From an uncultured bacterium (GTDB lineage Bacteria; Bipolaricaulota; Bipolaricaulia; UBA7950; UBA9294), in contig CAIOGO010000010.1 of the NCBI GenBank assembly GCA_903857865.1, positions 1 through 64,000 of the forward strand: 64,000 nt of DNA, in the 5' to 3' direction. The notes under the pieces were generated by a model. It saw nothing but the letters and a program-made list of their open reading frames with translations, was not told the DNA's origin and did no database searches. The translations under genes were made by a program, and so were the position numbers. Below are positions 51,558-59,617 of this stretch, piece after piece. The stretch's first letter is position 1; the number at the start of each line of letters is the position of its first letter.

Positions 51558-52505
51558 GTGACCGAGCTGCCCGAGGGCCTAAGGTTCAGGCGTGCTGCGC
51601 TGCGTGATGACCCGCGTATTCTTGACCTGTTTCGTGCTTCCTTCGCGCGTGAGATAAGCCCTAGCGTTTGGGATTGGCTGAACTCCAAGTGTCCCACCGG
51701 TCGCAATCGCACTTCCCTGGTGGAAGACGTGAAGTCCGGCCAGCTGGTTGCTAGCTATAGCCTGTTGCCTATCCGGCTGCGTTTCAACGGACAGGAGACC
51801 AAGGCTTCCCTTTGCACCAACGTGAACACCCATCCAGATTACCAGGGGAGGGGGTTATTCACCAAGCTCGGACGCTATGCACTCGCCGGCGAGGCACAGC
51901 AGACCACGCGAGTGTCCCTTGGGATGCCAAACAGGAAGGCGTATCCCGGGCACATGGCTGTCGGATGGCAGGTGATGTGTCCGCTCCCGTTTCTGGTAAA
52001 GCACCACTGCTCCTCTCGACATCATTCGTGCCGTGAGGTGGAGTCCTTCGATAGCCGTATGGATCAGTTCCATGCGCGCTTATCTGAACGCTTCTCTTTT
52101 ATTATTCTTAAAGATCATGCTTTCATGAACTGGCGAGTGGCCGAACGCCCTGGCAGGCAGTACACGAGATTCGTGTGCGAGGAGGGGCAGGAGCTGCGAG
52201 GGTATGTGGTGCTAAAGCAGTTCGAGGAGCAAGGGTATCGGAAGGCCCACATTCTCGACATACACGCTGACTCTAGCGAAATCCTGCGCGAGTTGCTGGC
52301 GGCCGCTGAGTCACTCGCTCAGGGGCAGGACGAGTTGAACCTGTGGACCAATCCTCACAACCCATACGCCAACGAGTTTCTGGCCTGTGGATTCAGCGAA
52401 CGAGAGAGTCAGGACCTGCTCATCATCCACTTCAACTACGGCACGAACGAGGCTGTGCAAGATGGGCCTTGGTGGTTCTGCTTGGCCGACAACGATGTGT
52501 ACTAG
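51558..52505 (+). CDS. Two-part GNAT acetyltransferase
   Basis: 315 aa. The N-terminal half is a GNAT domain: LRFRRAALRDDPRILDLFRA, then CTNVNTHPDYQGRGLFTKLG (acetyl-CoA loop QGRGLF). The second half (about 165-315) contains a second, degenerate GNAT-like fold with YVVLKQFEEQGYRKAHILD. Such proteins occur in polysaccharide loci and may transfer non-acetyl acyl groups. The start is a GTG with a strong ribosome site. It is a candidate for a further N-acyl modification of the nonulosonic acid. Confidence 0.75.
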   Translation: MTELPEGLRFRRAALRDDPRILDLFRASFAREISPSVWDWLNSKCPTGRNRTSLVEDVKSGQLVASYSLLPIRLRFNGQETKASLCTNVNTHPDYQGRGLFTKLGRYALAGEAQQTTRVSLGMPNRKAYPGHMAVGWQVMCPLPFLVKHHCSSRHHSCREVESFDSRMDQFHARLSERFSFIILKDHAFMNWRVAERPGRQYTRFVCEEGQELRGYVVLKQFEEQGYRKAHILDIHADSSEILRELLAAAESLAQGQDELNLWTNPHNPYANEFLACGFSERESQDLLIIHFNYGTNEAVQDGPWWFCLADNDVY

Positions 52506-52531
52506 CAGGAGGAGAAAGGAGAGCTGTCGAC

Positions 52532-53248
52532 ATGTGCGACCCGGCGCAAGACCGTGTTCTTGTTATCGCAGCCCATCCTGATGACGAAGTCCTCGGCTGT
52601 GGTGGGGCCATCGCTCGGCTCGCTCGTGAGGGGCACGAAGTCCATATTGCCATCCTCGGTGAGGGCGTCACGTCCCGTTACCAGGGGCGAGAGAAGGCAG
52701 ACCAAACTGAGGTTCGAGAACTGCGTGCAAGAGCTCACGAGGTGGCAGCGCTGCTCGGGGCAAGAGACCTCATCATGTGCGACCTACCGGATAACCGCTT
52801 CGACACGATTCCACTGCTTGACGTGGTCAAGACCGTAGAGGGTTTCGTGGACGGCATCAGACCACGGGCCATCTATACTCATCATGGCGGTGACCTGAAC
52901 ATTGACCACGCAGTAGTCCATCGAGCAGTCCTGACGGCTACGCGACCGATTCCTGGTTGCTCCGTGAAAGACATCTACACTTTCGAGGTGCCGTCTTCAA
53001 CGGAGTGGTCGTTCGGCCAGTTCGCCACACCGTTCCAACCTTTGGTGTTCGTCGATATTCGTGAGACGCTCGGAGTCAAGCTACAGGCAATGCAGCTCTA
53101 CGGAAGCGAGTGCCGTGCTTTTCCTCATCCACGTTCGAGCGATGTAGTGAAGGCCATGGCTCAGAGGTGGGGCAGCGTCGTAGGGCTGCAGGCTGTGGAG
53201 GCCTTTGGGCTGGTGCGATCCGTCCGCCAGGCAGGAGGTGGCAAGTGA
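52532..53248 (+). CDS. PIG-L family deacetylase (soluble)
   Basis: 238 aa Zn-dependent deacetylase: VIAAHPDDEVLGCGGAIARL and THHGGDLNIDHAVVHRAV supply the metal ligands, with the base Asp in HPDDE. No signal peptide, so the substrate is cytosolic. Placed among nonulosonic genes, it could remove an N-acetyl from an intermediate so that another acyl group can be added. The ribosome site is AGGAGGAGAAAGGAG. It overlaps pseI by GTGA. Confidence 0.88.
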   Translation: MCDPAQDRVLVIAAHPDDEVLGCGGAIARLAREGHEVHIAILGEGVTSRYQGREKADQTEVRELRARAHEVAALLGARDLIMCDLPDNRFDTIPLLDVVKTVEGFVDGIRPRAIYTHHGGDLNIDHAVVHRAVLTATRPIPGCSVKDIYTFEVPSSTEWSFGQFATPFQPLVFVDIRETLGVKLQAMQLYGSECRAFPHPRSSDVVKAMAQRWGSVVGLQAVEAFGLVRSVRQAGGGK

Positions 53249-54297
53249 AGGCTCTCATGTACATAGGGGAGCGTTGCATCGGAGAAGACCAGAAGACATA
53301 CATCGTTGCTGAGATGTCAGCCAACCACTGTCGGGACTATACGAACGCAGTAGGCATCTTGCGCGCCGCAAAGGCAGCGGGCGCTGACGCAGTCAAGCTT
53401 CAGACGTTCACGCCTGACGGAATCACGGTGCGGTCCGACAGCGATCGATTCAGAGTCGGCGGAGGTACTCTGTGGGATGGCCGCACTCTCCATGACCTGT
53501 ACACCGAGGCATACATGCCTTGGGAGTGGCAGCCGAAGCTTAAGGCCATCGCAGACGAGCTTGGCCTCGATCTCTTCTCAAGCGCGTTCGACTCTTCGGC
53601 CGTGGACTTCCTCGAAGAGATGAAGGTCCCAGTCCACAAAGTGGCGTCTCCCGAGATTGTCGACATTCCTCTGATCGAGCACATGGCGCACACGGGGAAA
53701 CCCCTCATAATATCTACCGGCATGGCGACTCTCGCAGAGATCGACGACGCTGTCTCTGCGGCCCGTCAGGCGGGGACTCGTCAGATCGCCCTACTGAAAT
53801 GCACGAGCGCCTACCCAGCCCCCTTTGAGGAGATGAACCTACGGACTATCCCGCACCTTGCCCAGGCTTTCGGCGTCGTCGCAGGTCTCTCCGATCACAC
53901 TCTGGGCATATCAGCTGCGGTTGCGTCTGTCGCGTTGGGCTCGTTGATCATCGAGAAGCACTTCACCCTGTCACGAGCAATCCCGGGACCGGACAGCGCT
54001 TTTTCCCTCGAACCTCAGGAGTTCAGCGCCATGGTGATCGCTGTTCGCGAGGCCGAGAAGGCCTTGGGTGAGGTTCGCTACGGAGTTACAGAGCGCGAAC
54101 GGCCAAGCCGAGACTTCCGGCGGTCTCTGTTCGTGGTACGCGACATGAAAGCTGGCGAGACCTTCACGGAAGAGAATGTGCGTTCGATTCGCCCGGGACA
54201 TGGCCTGCTCCCACGGTACCTTCCAGACGTGCTCGGGCGGCGGGCGGCTCGGGACCTGAAGCGCGCAACTCCACTCACATGGGACATGGTCGCATGA
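53245..54297 (+). CDS. pseI: Pseudaminic acid synthase, PseI-like
   Basis: 350 aa NeuB-family synthase: YIVAEMSANHCRDYTNAVGI, ADAVKLQTFTPDGITV, SSAFDSSAVDFLEEM and the PEP/metal site LSDHTLGISAAVASVALGS, IEKHFTL. A C-terminal SAF (antifreeze-like) domain is present (about 290-345). The MSANH variant and spacing favour PseI over NeuB. It condenses the hydrolysed diacetamido-altrose with PEP. The start is a GTG with AGGAGGTG. Confidence 0.92.
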   Translation: MKALMYIGERCIGEDQKTYIVAEMSANHCRDYTNAVGILRAAKAAGADAVKLQTFTPDGITVRSDSDRFRVGGGTLWDGRTLHDLYTEAYMPWEWQPKLKAIADELGLDLFSSAFDSSAVDFLEEMKVPVHKVASPEIVDIPLIEHMAHTGKPLIISTGMATLAEIDDAVSAARQAGTRQIALLKCTSAYPAPFEEMNLRTIPHLAQAFGVVAGLSDHTLGISAAVASVALGSLIIEKHFTLSRAIPGPDSAFSLEPQEFSAMVIAVREAEKALGEVRYGVTERERPSRDFRRSLFVVRDMKAGETFTEENVRSIRPGHGLLPRYLPDVLGRRAARDLKRATPLTWDMVA

Positions 54298-54358
54298 ATG
54301 CATTGCCAGCGACATCTCCTTGGGCACGGTAGACAAAGACGGAGAGGCAAATCTGCGA

Positions 54359-55846
54359 ATGAACGCGCAACGCAGCGACACCTTGAGGGAGCAAGTCATT
54401 GGGCATGTGGCGCAGTTCTCGCTCGCCAATCTGATCGGAGGCGTGGGGATCTTCCTGAGCAACTACTTCGCGGCTTTGCTGCTCGGCCCAGCCGTGTGGG
54501 GGATCTGGCAAGGCGCCAGTCTGATCCTGCAGTACGGGGCCAACCTCCATCTGGGAGTCCTGAACGGCATGCACCGCGAGTTGCCGATTCTGAGAGGGAG
54601 GAAGGACATCGAGCGGCAAGCACTGTCCACCAACGTTGCCTTCACGTTCAGCTTCATCGTCGGGTGCATAGTCAGTCTCTTGGTCCTGGGAGCAAGCTTC
54701 CTGCCAGATCTAGACTCCAGCGTGCGAATCTGCCTTCGCGTGATCCCGGCGACGCTCTTCTTGACATACATTACTGCGTTCTACGGTTCGCTCTTCCGGG
54801 CCCAGAACGAGTTCGGACTAGTCAGTCGCCTAGCAATCATCAACGGCGCGGCCAACCTTCTTGGCGTCGGTCTGGTTTTTCTGCTCGGGCTCCCGGGCTT
54901 CCTGCTTGGTCAGGTGTTCGGTCTGCTCGTCGTCGCGGTCTACTCCTGGAGGCGCAATCCCTACCCGGTGTCCTGGCGTTGGGATGCTACGACGCTGAAA
55001 TCCCTGATCGTTGTTGGCTTTCCCATTATGCTTCTCATTTTCTCTAATGTGATCTTCCACACTGGTGATCGTCTGCTCATACTGAGGTTCGTGAGCACTG
55101 AGAAGCTTGGACTCTACAGTCTCGGAACCATCGCTTTCGCACCTCTATTGATGATCCTCACGGCAGGCACCTCGGTCATGTACCCACGATTCACCGAGAG
55201 ATATGGCGAGACAGGAGATCCCGGCTCCCTCAAGAAGTACATTGTCATCCCAATGGAGAATCTGGCGCTCCTGGTGCCGATCCTGATCGGTGGGCTGTAC
55301 ATGGCTCTGCCACTCCTGGTGCGAGTCTTCTTGCCCGAGTATGTACAGGGAATTGACGCGGCAAGGATCCTACTCGTCGGACTCTTCTTCTACGCCGTCA
55401 CGGGCATGCCTGGGAACATGCTTGTGACGGTCAATAGGCAGCTTCTTCGGCTGGGAATACTCTTGGGAACAGCTTTCGCCAATCTCGGGCTGGGATACGG
55501 CGCCCTGAGACTGGGATACGGTATTGTCGGCGTCGCGGTAGCATCGTCCATCGGCTATCTCATCTACTTCAGCGTGTCCTGCGTAGCGGCCATGCGCTAC
55601 GCGCGCGCGTCGGCGCGCGAAATCGCTCTCCTTCTGGGGAAAGTCCTTACCCCCATGCTAGGCATCGCTGTCGTCGTCATCATCTTGTCGCGCGCCTTGC
55701 ACTTGTCTGCCGACGGAGGAGACGGCCTTCTGCTGAGGACCATCTTTGGCGAGCTCATCTTCGGCGCCCTGTTCTGCTACCCCGCCTATCGCACAGCGCG
55801 CCGCTTGGTTCAGTGGGGCTTGACAGGGCGAAGATCTGGAGGATAG
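54359..55846 (+). CDS. Wzx-type polysaccharide flippase (MOP superfamily)
   Basis: 495 aa integral membrane protein with 12-14 helices, for example NLIGGVGIFLSNYFAALLLG, VAFTFSFIVGCIVSLLVLGA and LIGGLYMALPLLVRVFLPEY. The family pattern FHTGDRLLILRFVSTEKLGL is the MOP repeat core. It would flip undecaprenyl-linked oligosaccharide units outward. The chosen ATG (54359) has GGAGAGG; a TTG 13 codons earlier is possible. It ends the first nonulosonic operon; 181 bases precede the next gene. Confidence 0.88.
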   Translation: MNAQRSDTLREQVIGHVAQFSLANLIGGVGIFLSNYFAALLLGPAVWGIWQGASLILQYGANLHLGVLNGMHRELPILRGRKDIERQALSTNVAFTFSFIVGCIVSLLVLGASFLPDLDSSVRICLRVIPATLFLTYITAFYGSLFRAQNEFGLVSRLAIINGAANLLGVGLVFLLGLPGFLLGQVFGLLVVAVYSWRRNPYPVSWRWDATTLKSLIVVGFPIMLLIFSNVIFHTGDRLLILRFVSTEKLGLYSLGTIAFAPLLMILTAGTSVMYPRFTERYGETGDPGSLKKYIVIPMENLALLVPILIGGLYMALPLLVRVFLPEYVQGIDAARILLVGLFFYAVTGMPGNMLVTVNRQLLRLGILLGTAFANLGLGYGALRLGYGIVGVAVASSIGYLIYFSVSCVAAMRYARASAREIALLLGKVLTPMLGIAVVVIILSRALHLSADGGDGLLLRTIFGELIFGALFCYPAYRTARRLVQWGLTGRRSGG

Positions 55847-56027
55847 GGTGGGCCGGTCGGGAATCGCCATGCAACCCCGGACCGGCAAGTCCTTGTATGT
55901 TATCGTGGTGAGCGGAGTTTGACCGGCGCAGGCGGAGTGCCACATCTCGTGGGTGTGAAGGTCGCTCCTCTGCGGTAGTTGATTCGTGCATCGGCCGCGG
56001 CGTGAGGCACTCGGAGTGAGATCACAG

Positions 56028-57248
56028 ATGAAAGAAGGAATGGTTCACCAAGAAACGGCAGCTCTCGCGATCATCCCCGCCCGGGGGGGCTCAAGAGGTG
56101 TCCCGCGCAAGAACGTACGGATGCTTGCCGGAAAGCCGCTCATTGCATACACGATCCAGAACGCTCGCGCCGCCCGTACGGTGGCCCGAGTCGTCGTCTC
56201 AACGGACGATCCTGAAATTGGAGATGTCGCCACTCACTACGGCGCAGAGGTGATCTGGCGACCGAAGGAGCTGAGCGGCGACCGTGCGTCCTCCGAGTCG
56301 GCGCTGCTCCACGCCCTGGACTTCCTCTCCGGAGGAGAGGGGTACGACCCAGAGATCTGCGTGTTCCTGCAGTGCACATCGCCTCTCACTCTGCCTGAAG
56401 ATATCGACGGCGTTGTGAACACGCTTCTGGAGGAGGGAGCGGATTCGGCTTTGTCAGTCGCGCCGTTTCACTACTTCCTCTGGCAGAGAGGCGAAGACGG
56501 AGAAGCGGTCCCCGTCCATCACGACAAGTGCGTGCGCCTCCCGCGCCAAGAACGCGAGCCTCAGTTCCTCGAGACAGGCGCCGTCTACGCAATGAAGACG
56601 AGAGGATTCAGAGCAGCCAGGCACCGTTTCTTCGGCAAGACAGCCTTCTATGTCATGCCTGCTGCGCGATGCCTCGAAATCGATGAACCGGTGGACTTCC
56701 TTCTTGCTGAGGGCCTGATGAAGGAAGGCAGACGCGAGAAGGTCCGCGCTTCGCTTCCGCAGCCTGTGTCCGCTCTTATTCTTGATTTCGATGGAGTTCT
56801 CACAGACAATCGGGTGATTGTTTTCCAGGATGGCCGCGAGGCCGTGATGTGCGATCGTGGCGACGGTTGGGGATTGGCGGGATTGAAGAGACGCCGCATT
56901 CCGGTCTTGGTGCTGACTGCGGAGACGAACCCCGTTGTACGGGCTCGCTGCGACAAGCTGGGCCTCGAGTGTCTGTACGGTGTCCAGAACAAGCTTCCGG
57001 CGCTGACTGATTGGCTGGAAAGAGGCGGAATCGATGCCGCACGTGCTGTCTATGTGGGCAATGACATCAACGATTTGGCGTGCCTTCAGGCTGTTGGCTG
57101 TGGGGTCGCTGTCGCAGACGCCCACCCATACGTGAAGGCCGCCGCGCAGATTGTGCTCACGGCGAGCGGGGGACGAGGTGCCGTGCGGGAGATAGGTGAC
57201 CTCATACTGGAGCAGGAGGAGGCGCAGACGAATGCCGCACAAGGTTAA
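56028..57248 (+). CDS. neuA: CMP-nonulosonic acid synthetase fused to a C0-type HAD phosphatase
   Basis: 406 aa. Residues about 8-230 are NeuA-like: ALAIIPARGGSRGVPRKNVR, VVVSTDDPEIGDVATHYGAE and FLQCTSPLTLPEDID. Residues about 240-405 are a KdsC-type HAD domain: ALILDFDGVLTDNRVIVFQD, VLVLTAETNPVVRARC and VYVGNDINDLACLQAVGCGV, with the nucleophile Asp in DFDG. Similar fusions occur in vertebrate CMAS and in some bacteria. The HAD part may remove a 9-phosphate or only support tetramerisation. It overlaps the synthase gene by 17 bases. Confidence 0.9.
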   Translation: MKEGMVHQETAALAIIPARGGSRGVPRKNVRMLAGKPLIAYTIQNARAARTVARVVVSTDDPEIGDVATHYGAEVIWRPKELSGDRASSESALLHALDFLSGGEGYDPEICVFLQCTSPLTLPEDIDGVVNTLLEEGADSALSVAPFHYFLWQRGEDGEAVPVHHDKCVRLPRQEREPQFLETGAVYAMKTRGFRAARHRFFGKTAFYVMPAARCLEIDEPVDFLLAEGLMKEGRREKVRASLPQPVSALILDFDGVLTDNRVIVFQDGREAVMCDRGDGWGLAGLKRRRIPVLVLTAETNPVVRARCDKLGLECLYGVQNKLPALTDWLERGGIDAARAVYVGNDINDLACLQAVGCGVAVADAHPYVKAAAQIVLTASGGRGAVREIGDLILEQEEAQTNAAQG

Positions 57249-58104
57249 GGTCGGGAAACAAGACGTCGGCGAAGGCTGTCCCGTGTACGTCATCGCGGAG
57301 ATAGGGATCAACCACAACGGCGACCTTGGAATTGCCAAGCGGCTGATCGACGCTGCGGCTCTTGCCGGGTGCGATGCAGTGAAATTCCAGAAGCGAACTC
57401 CGGAGCTGTGCGTTCCGCCTGAACAGCGCAGCGTCATGCGGGAGACGCCATGGGGTCTCATGACGTACCTCGACTATCGGCACCGAGTGGAGTTCGAAGA
57501 AGACGAGTACAAGGAGATCGACGGCTACTGCGCAGGGAAGGGCATCTCCTGGTTCGCGTCATGCTGGGACGAGCCCTCGGTGGACTTCATCGAGCGGTTC
57601 AAGCCTGTCTGCTACAAGGTCGCCTCCGCCTCTCTGACGGATGACGGTCTGCTGCGCCATGTCGCTCGCATGAAGCGTCCCGTGATTCTGTCGACCGGCA
57701 TGTCCACGATGGACCAGATCCGACACGCTGTGTCCCTCTTTGATAAGAAGCTTCTCCTGCTTGCGCACTGCACCAGCAGCTATCCGTGCAAGCCTGAAGA
57801 GCTGAACCTGTCCATGATTCAGACCTTGGGTGAGGAGTTCGACTGCCCCGTAGGCTACTCGGGCCACGAAGTGGGCCTGCAGACGACCGAAGCAGCGGTG
57901 GCCCTCGGTGCGCGCTTCGTCGAGCGGCACATTACCCTTGATCGGGCGATGTGGGGAAGCGACCAAGCAGCTTCGGTCGAGCCGCAGGGGCTCATCCGCC
58001 TGGTGCGGGATATCCGCGTCATCGAAGCAGCCCTCGGGGACGGAGTCAAGCGCGTCTATGAGAGCGAGCTCCCCCTGATCGCCCGTCTGCGGCGCGTGGG
58101 ATGA
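57232..58104 (+). CDS. neuB: NeuB-family nonulosonic acid synthase lacking the SAF domain
   Basis: 290 aa synthase: YVIAEIGINHNGDLGIAKRL, AVKFQKRTPELCVP, VASASLTDDGLL and PVGYSGHEVGLQTTEAAVALG, FVERHITLDRAMWGSDQAAS. It ends directly after the TIM barrel, without the C-terminal SAF (antifreeze-like) domain normally present in NeuB, NnaB and PseI. It would condense a hexosamine or hexose (free or phosphorylated) with PEP. The substrate is uncertain: ManNAc, Man-6-P or a 2,4-diamino sugar are possible. The start has GGAGGAGG. Coupled to the CMP-synthetase/HAD gene. Confidence 0.85.
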   Translation: MPHKVKVGKQDVGEGCPVYVIAEIGINHNGDLGIAKRLIDAAALAGCDAVKFQKRTPELCVPPEQRSVMRETPWGLMTYLDYRHRVEFEEDEYKEIDGYCAGKGISWFASCWDEPSVDFIERFKPVCYKVASASLTDDGLLRHVARMKRPVILSTGMSTMDQIRHAVSLFDKKLLLLAHCTSSYPCKPEELNLSMIQTLGEEFDCPVGYSGHEVGLQTTEAAVALGARFVERHITLDRAMWGSDQAASVEPQGLIRLVRDIRVIEAALGDGVKRVYESELPLIARLRRVG

Positions 58105-58180
58105 ACGGTGGGTCAGCGACCTGCTGCCATCTAGCGAGTTCCGGCAAGACGAGGATCTGCCGCAAAGCGGTCGGTGCGCT

Positions 58181-59590
58181 ATGAAGTGTGACGTCGTCTT
58201 CTCGATCATGGCTCTGCGAGAGGTGGCCTTCTTCTCGCGTGTCGCGCGGTACTTGGAGCAAGCTGGCTACAAGGTCGGATTCGTCACGTTTCACGAGGCC
58301 GGTGACCGCGTGCTTGCGGCTGAGGGATGGCCCTGCTTCAGCATGCAGAAATTGGCCGCCAGGGAAGCACGGGAGGCGGCAAGCGAGGATCTCGCGGAAC
58401 GGCTTGAACGAACCTACGGAGTCCCGCTGATCCGAACGCTGCTGGTGCATGACCGTCTGACTCTGAACCGACCTGATGAGGCTCAACTCCTGGGGAAAGC
58501 GGCACGCTACTTCGCCGTCCTCGATAGCATCTTCGCGGAGAACGATGTCCGATGCGTGGTCCAGGAGTTGGGGGGGTTCATCGCGAACCAGACGGTCTAC
58601 TACTCAAGCAGGCATGCGGGGGTTCGGCATGTCTTCGTAGAACCATCGATGTACCCTGGGAGGGTCTTCTTCAGCAATGCCTTGTTCGCTGAGATCGACG
58701 ACGCGCGACCCGTCGCAGATGAGGCGCGGCAAGCGTCCCAGGGGGCAGTGTCAGCCTATCTCGCGTCGAAAGCGGTCAACATCCCCAGCAAGGACGCACA
58801 CCACTTCTCCGACATGGGACTCTCCCGGCTCTTCGCCCCAAGCAACCTGCGCAGGGTGGGCCGCAAACTCTACCACAAGTACGTCACGCGCGAGCGGGAG
58901 GAGTACAACGCGATTGCCACTGCGGTACTGTTGAACGTCAAGCGGTTCCTGCGCCGTCAGGCATTGAGGGGCATCTACTGTCACCCGGCGCCTGCGGAGA
59001 AGTACGTCTACTACCCTCTACACGTACCTCACGACGTCCAGCTGTTCGTCCGGTCGCCGGAGTACGTCAGTCAGGAGGCTCTTGTCGAGTACATCGGACG
59101 TTGCTTGCCCTACGGGTACGCCTTGTACGTCAAAGAGCACCCGGCTGCCATTGGGGCGCACTCGCTCGGGGCGACGCGGAACTACCTGCGAGCCCGAAAC
59201 ACGAAACTGATCCATCCGCGGGTCAACTCGTACGCCCTGATAGAGAACGCGGCGTGCGTTGTGACGGTGAACTCCAAAGTCGGGGTCGAAGCGCTGATGC
59301 AGAACAAGCCTGTCGTTGTCCTTGGCAAGACTTTCTACCGTGGACAAGGCATAACGCACGACGTGAACTCGCTCGGGTGCCTCAGCGAGGTAATCCGCCA
59401 GGCGATCGGCCGACCGCCCAGTCCGAATCAGGTAGGTGACTTCCTTGCCCGCGTGTACGCAGCGACTTATCCTGGCGAGCTGTACGTTGGGAGTGAGGAA
59501 AAAGAGCGGGAGTTCGCCACTTCGTTGATGGAGTTCGTTCAGTCTGGCCGGGAGGCTTCACCCCTGACTGAGGAGCATGCGCTTCAGTAG
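58181..59590 (+). CDS. Capsule polysaccharide transferase-like protein (KpsC/KpsS-like)
   Basis: 469 aa, no signal peptide. The C-terminal half has YALYVKEHPAAIGAHSLGAT, then NTKLIHPRVNSYALIENAAC and VVTVNSKVGVEALMQNKPVV, the pattern of the Capsule_synth (KpsC/KpsS, beta-Kdo transferase) family. The N-terminal part opens VVFSIMALREVAFFSRVARY. Because it is next to nonulosonic genes and acts on a keto-acid sugar in known relatives, it could transfer CMP-nonulosonic acid or another acidic sugar. The start has no evident ribosome site. Confidence 0.75.
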   Translation: MKCDVVFSIMALREVAFFSRVARYLEQAGYKVGFVTFHEAGDRVLAAEGWPCFSMQKLAAREAREAASEDLAERLERTYGVPLIRTLLVHDRLTLNRPDEAQLLGKAARYFAVLDSIFAENDVRCVVQELGGFIANQTVYYSSRHAGVRHVFVEPSMYPGRVFFSNALFAEIDDARPVADEARQASQGAVSAYLASKAVNIPSKDAHHFSDMGLSRLFAPSNLRRVGRKLYHKYVTREREEYNAIATAVLLNVKRFLRRQALRGIYCHPAPAEKYVYYPLHVPHDVQLFVRSPEYVSQEALVEYIGRCLPYGYALYVKEHPAAIGAHSLGATRNYLRARNTKLIHPRVNSYALIENAACVVTVNSKVGVEALMQNKPVVVLGKTFYRGQGITHDVNSLGCLSEVIRQAIGRPPSPNQVGDFLARVYAATYPGELYVGSEEKEREFATSLMEFVQSGREASPLTEEHALQ

Positions 59591-59617
59591 TCTGAATGGA
59601 GCTGGGAGAAGCAAGAG

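Noticed and set aside
55820-55848. TTGACA at the end of the flippase gene as a promoter for the second nonulosonic branch.
   Set aside because: The hexamer 17 bases downstream (gatagg) is a poor -10, and the next gene starts about 180 bases away.
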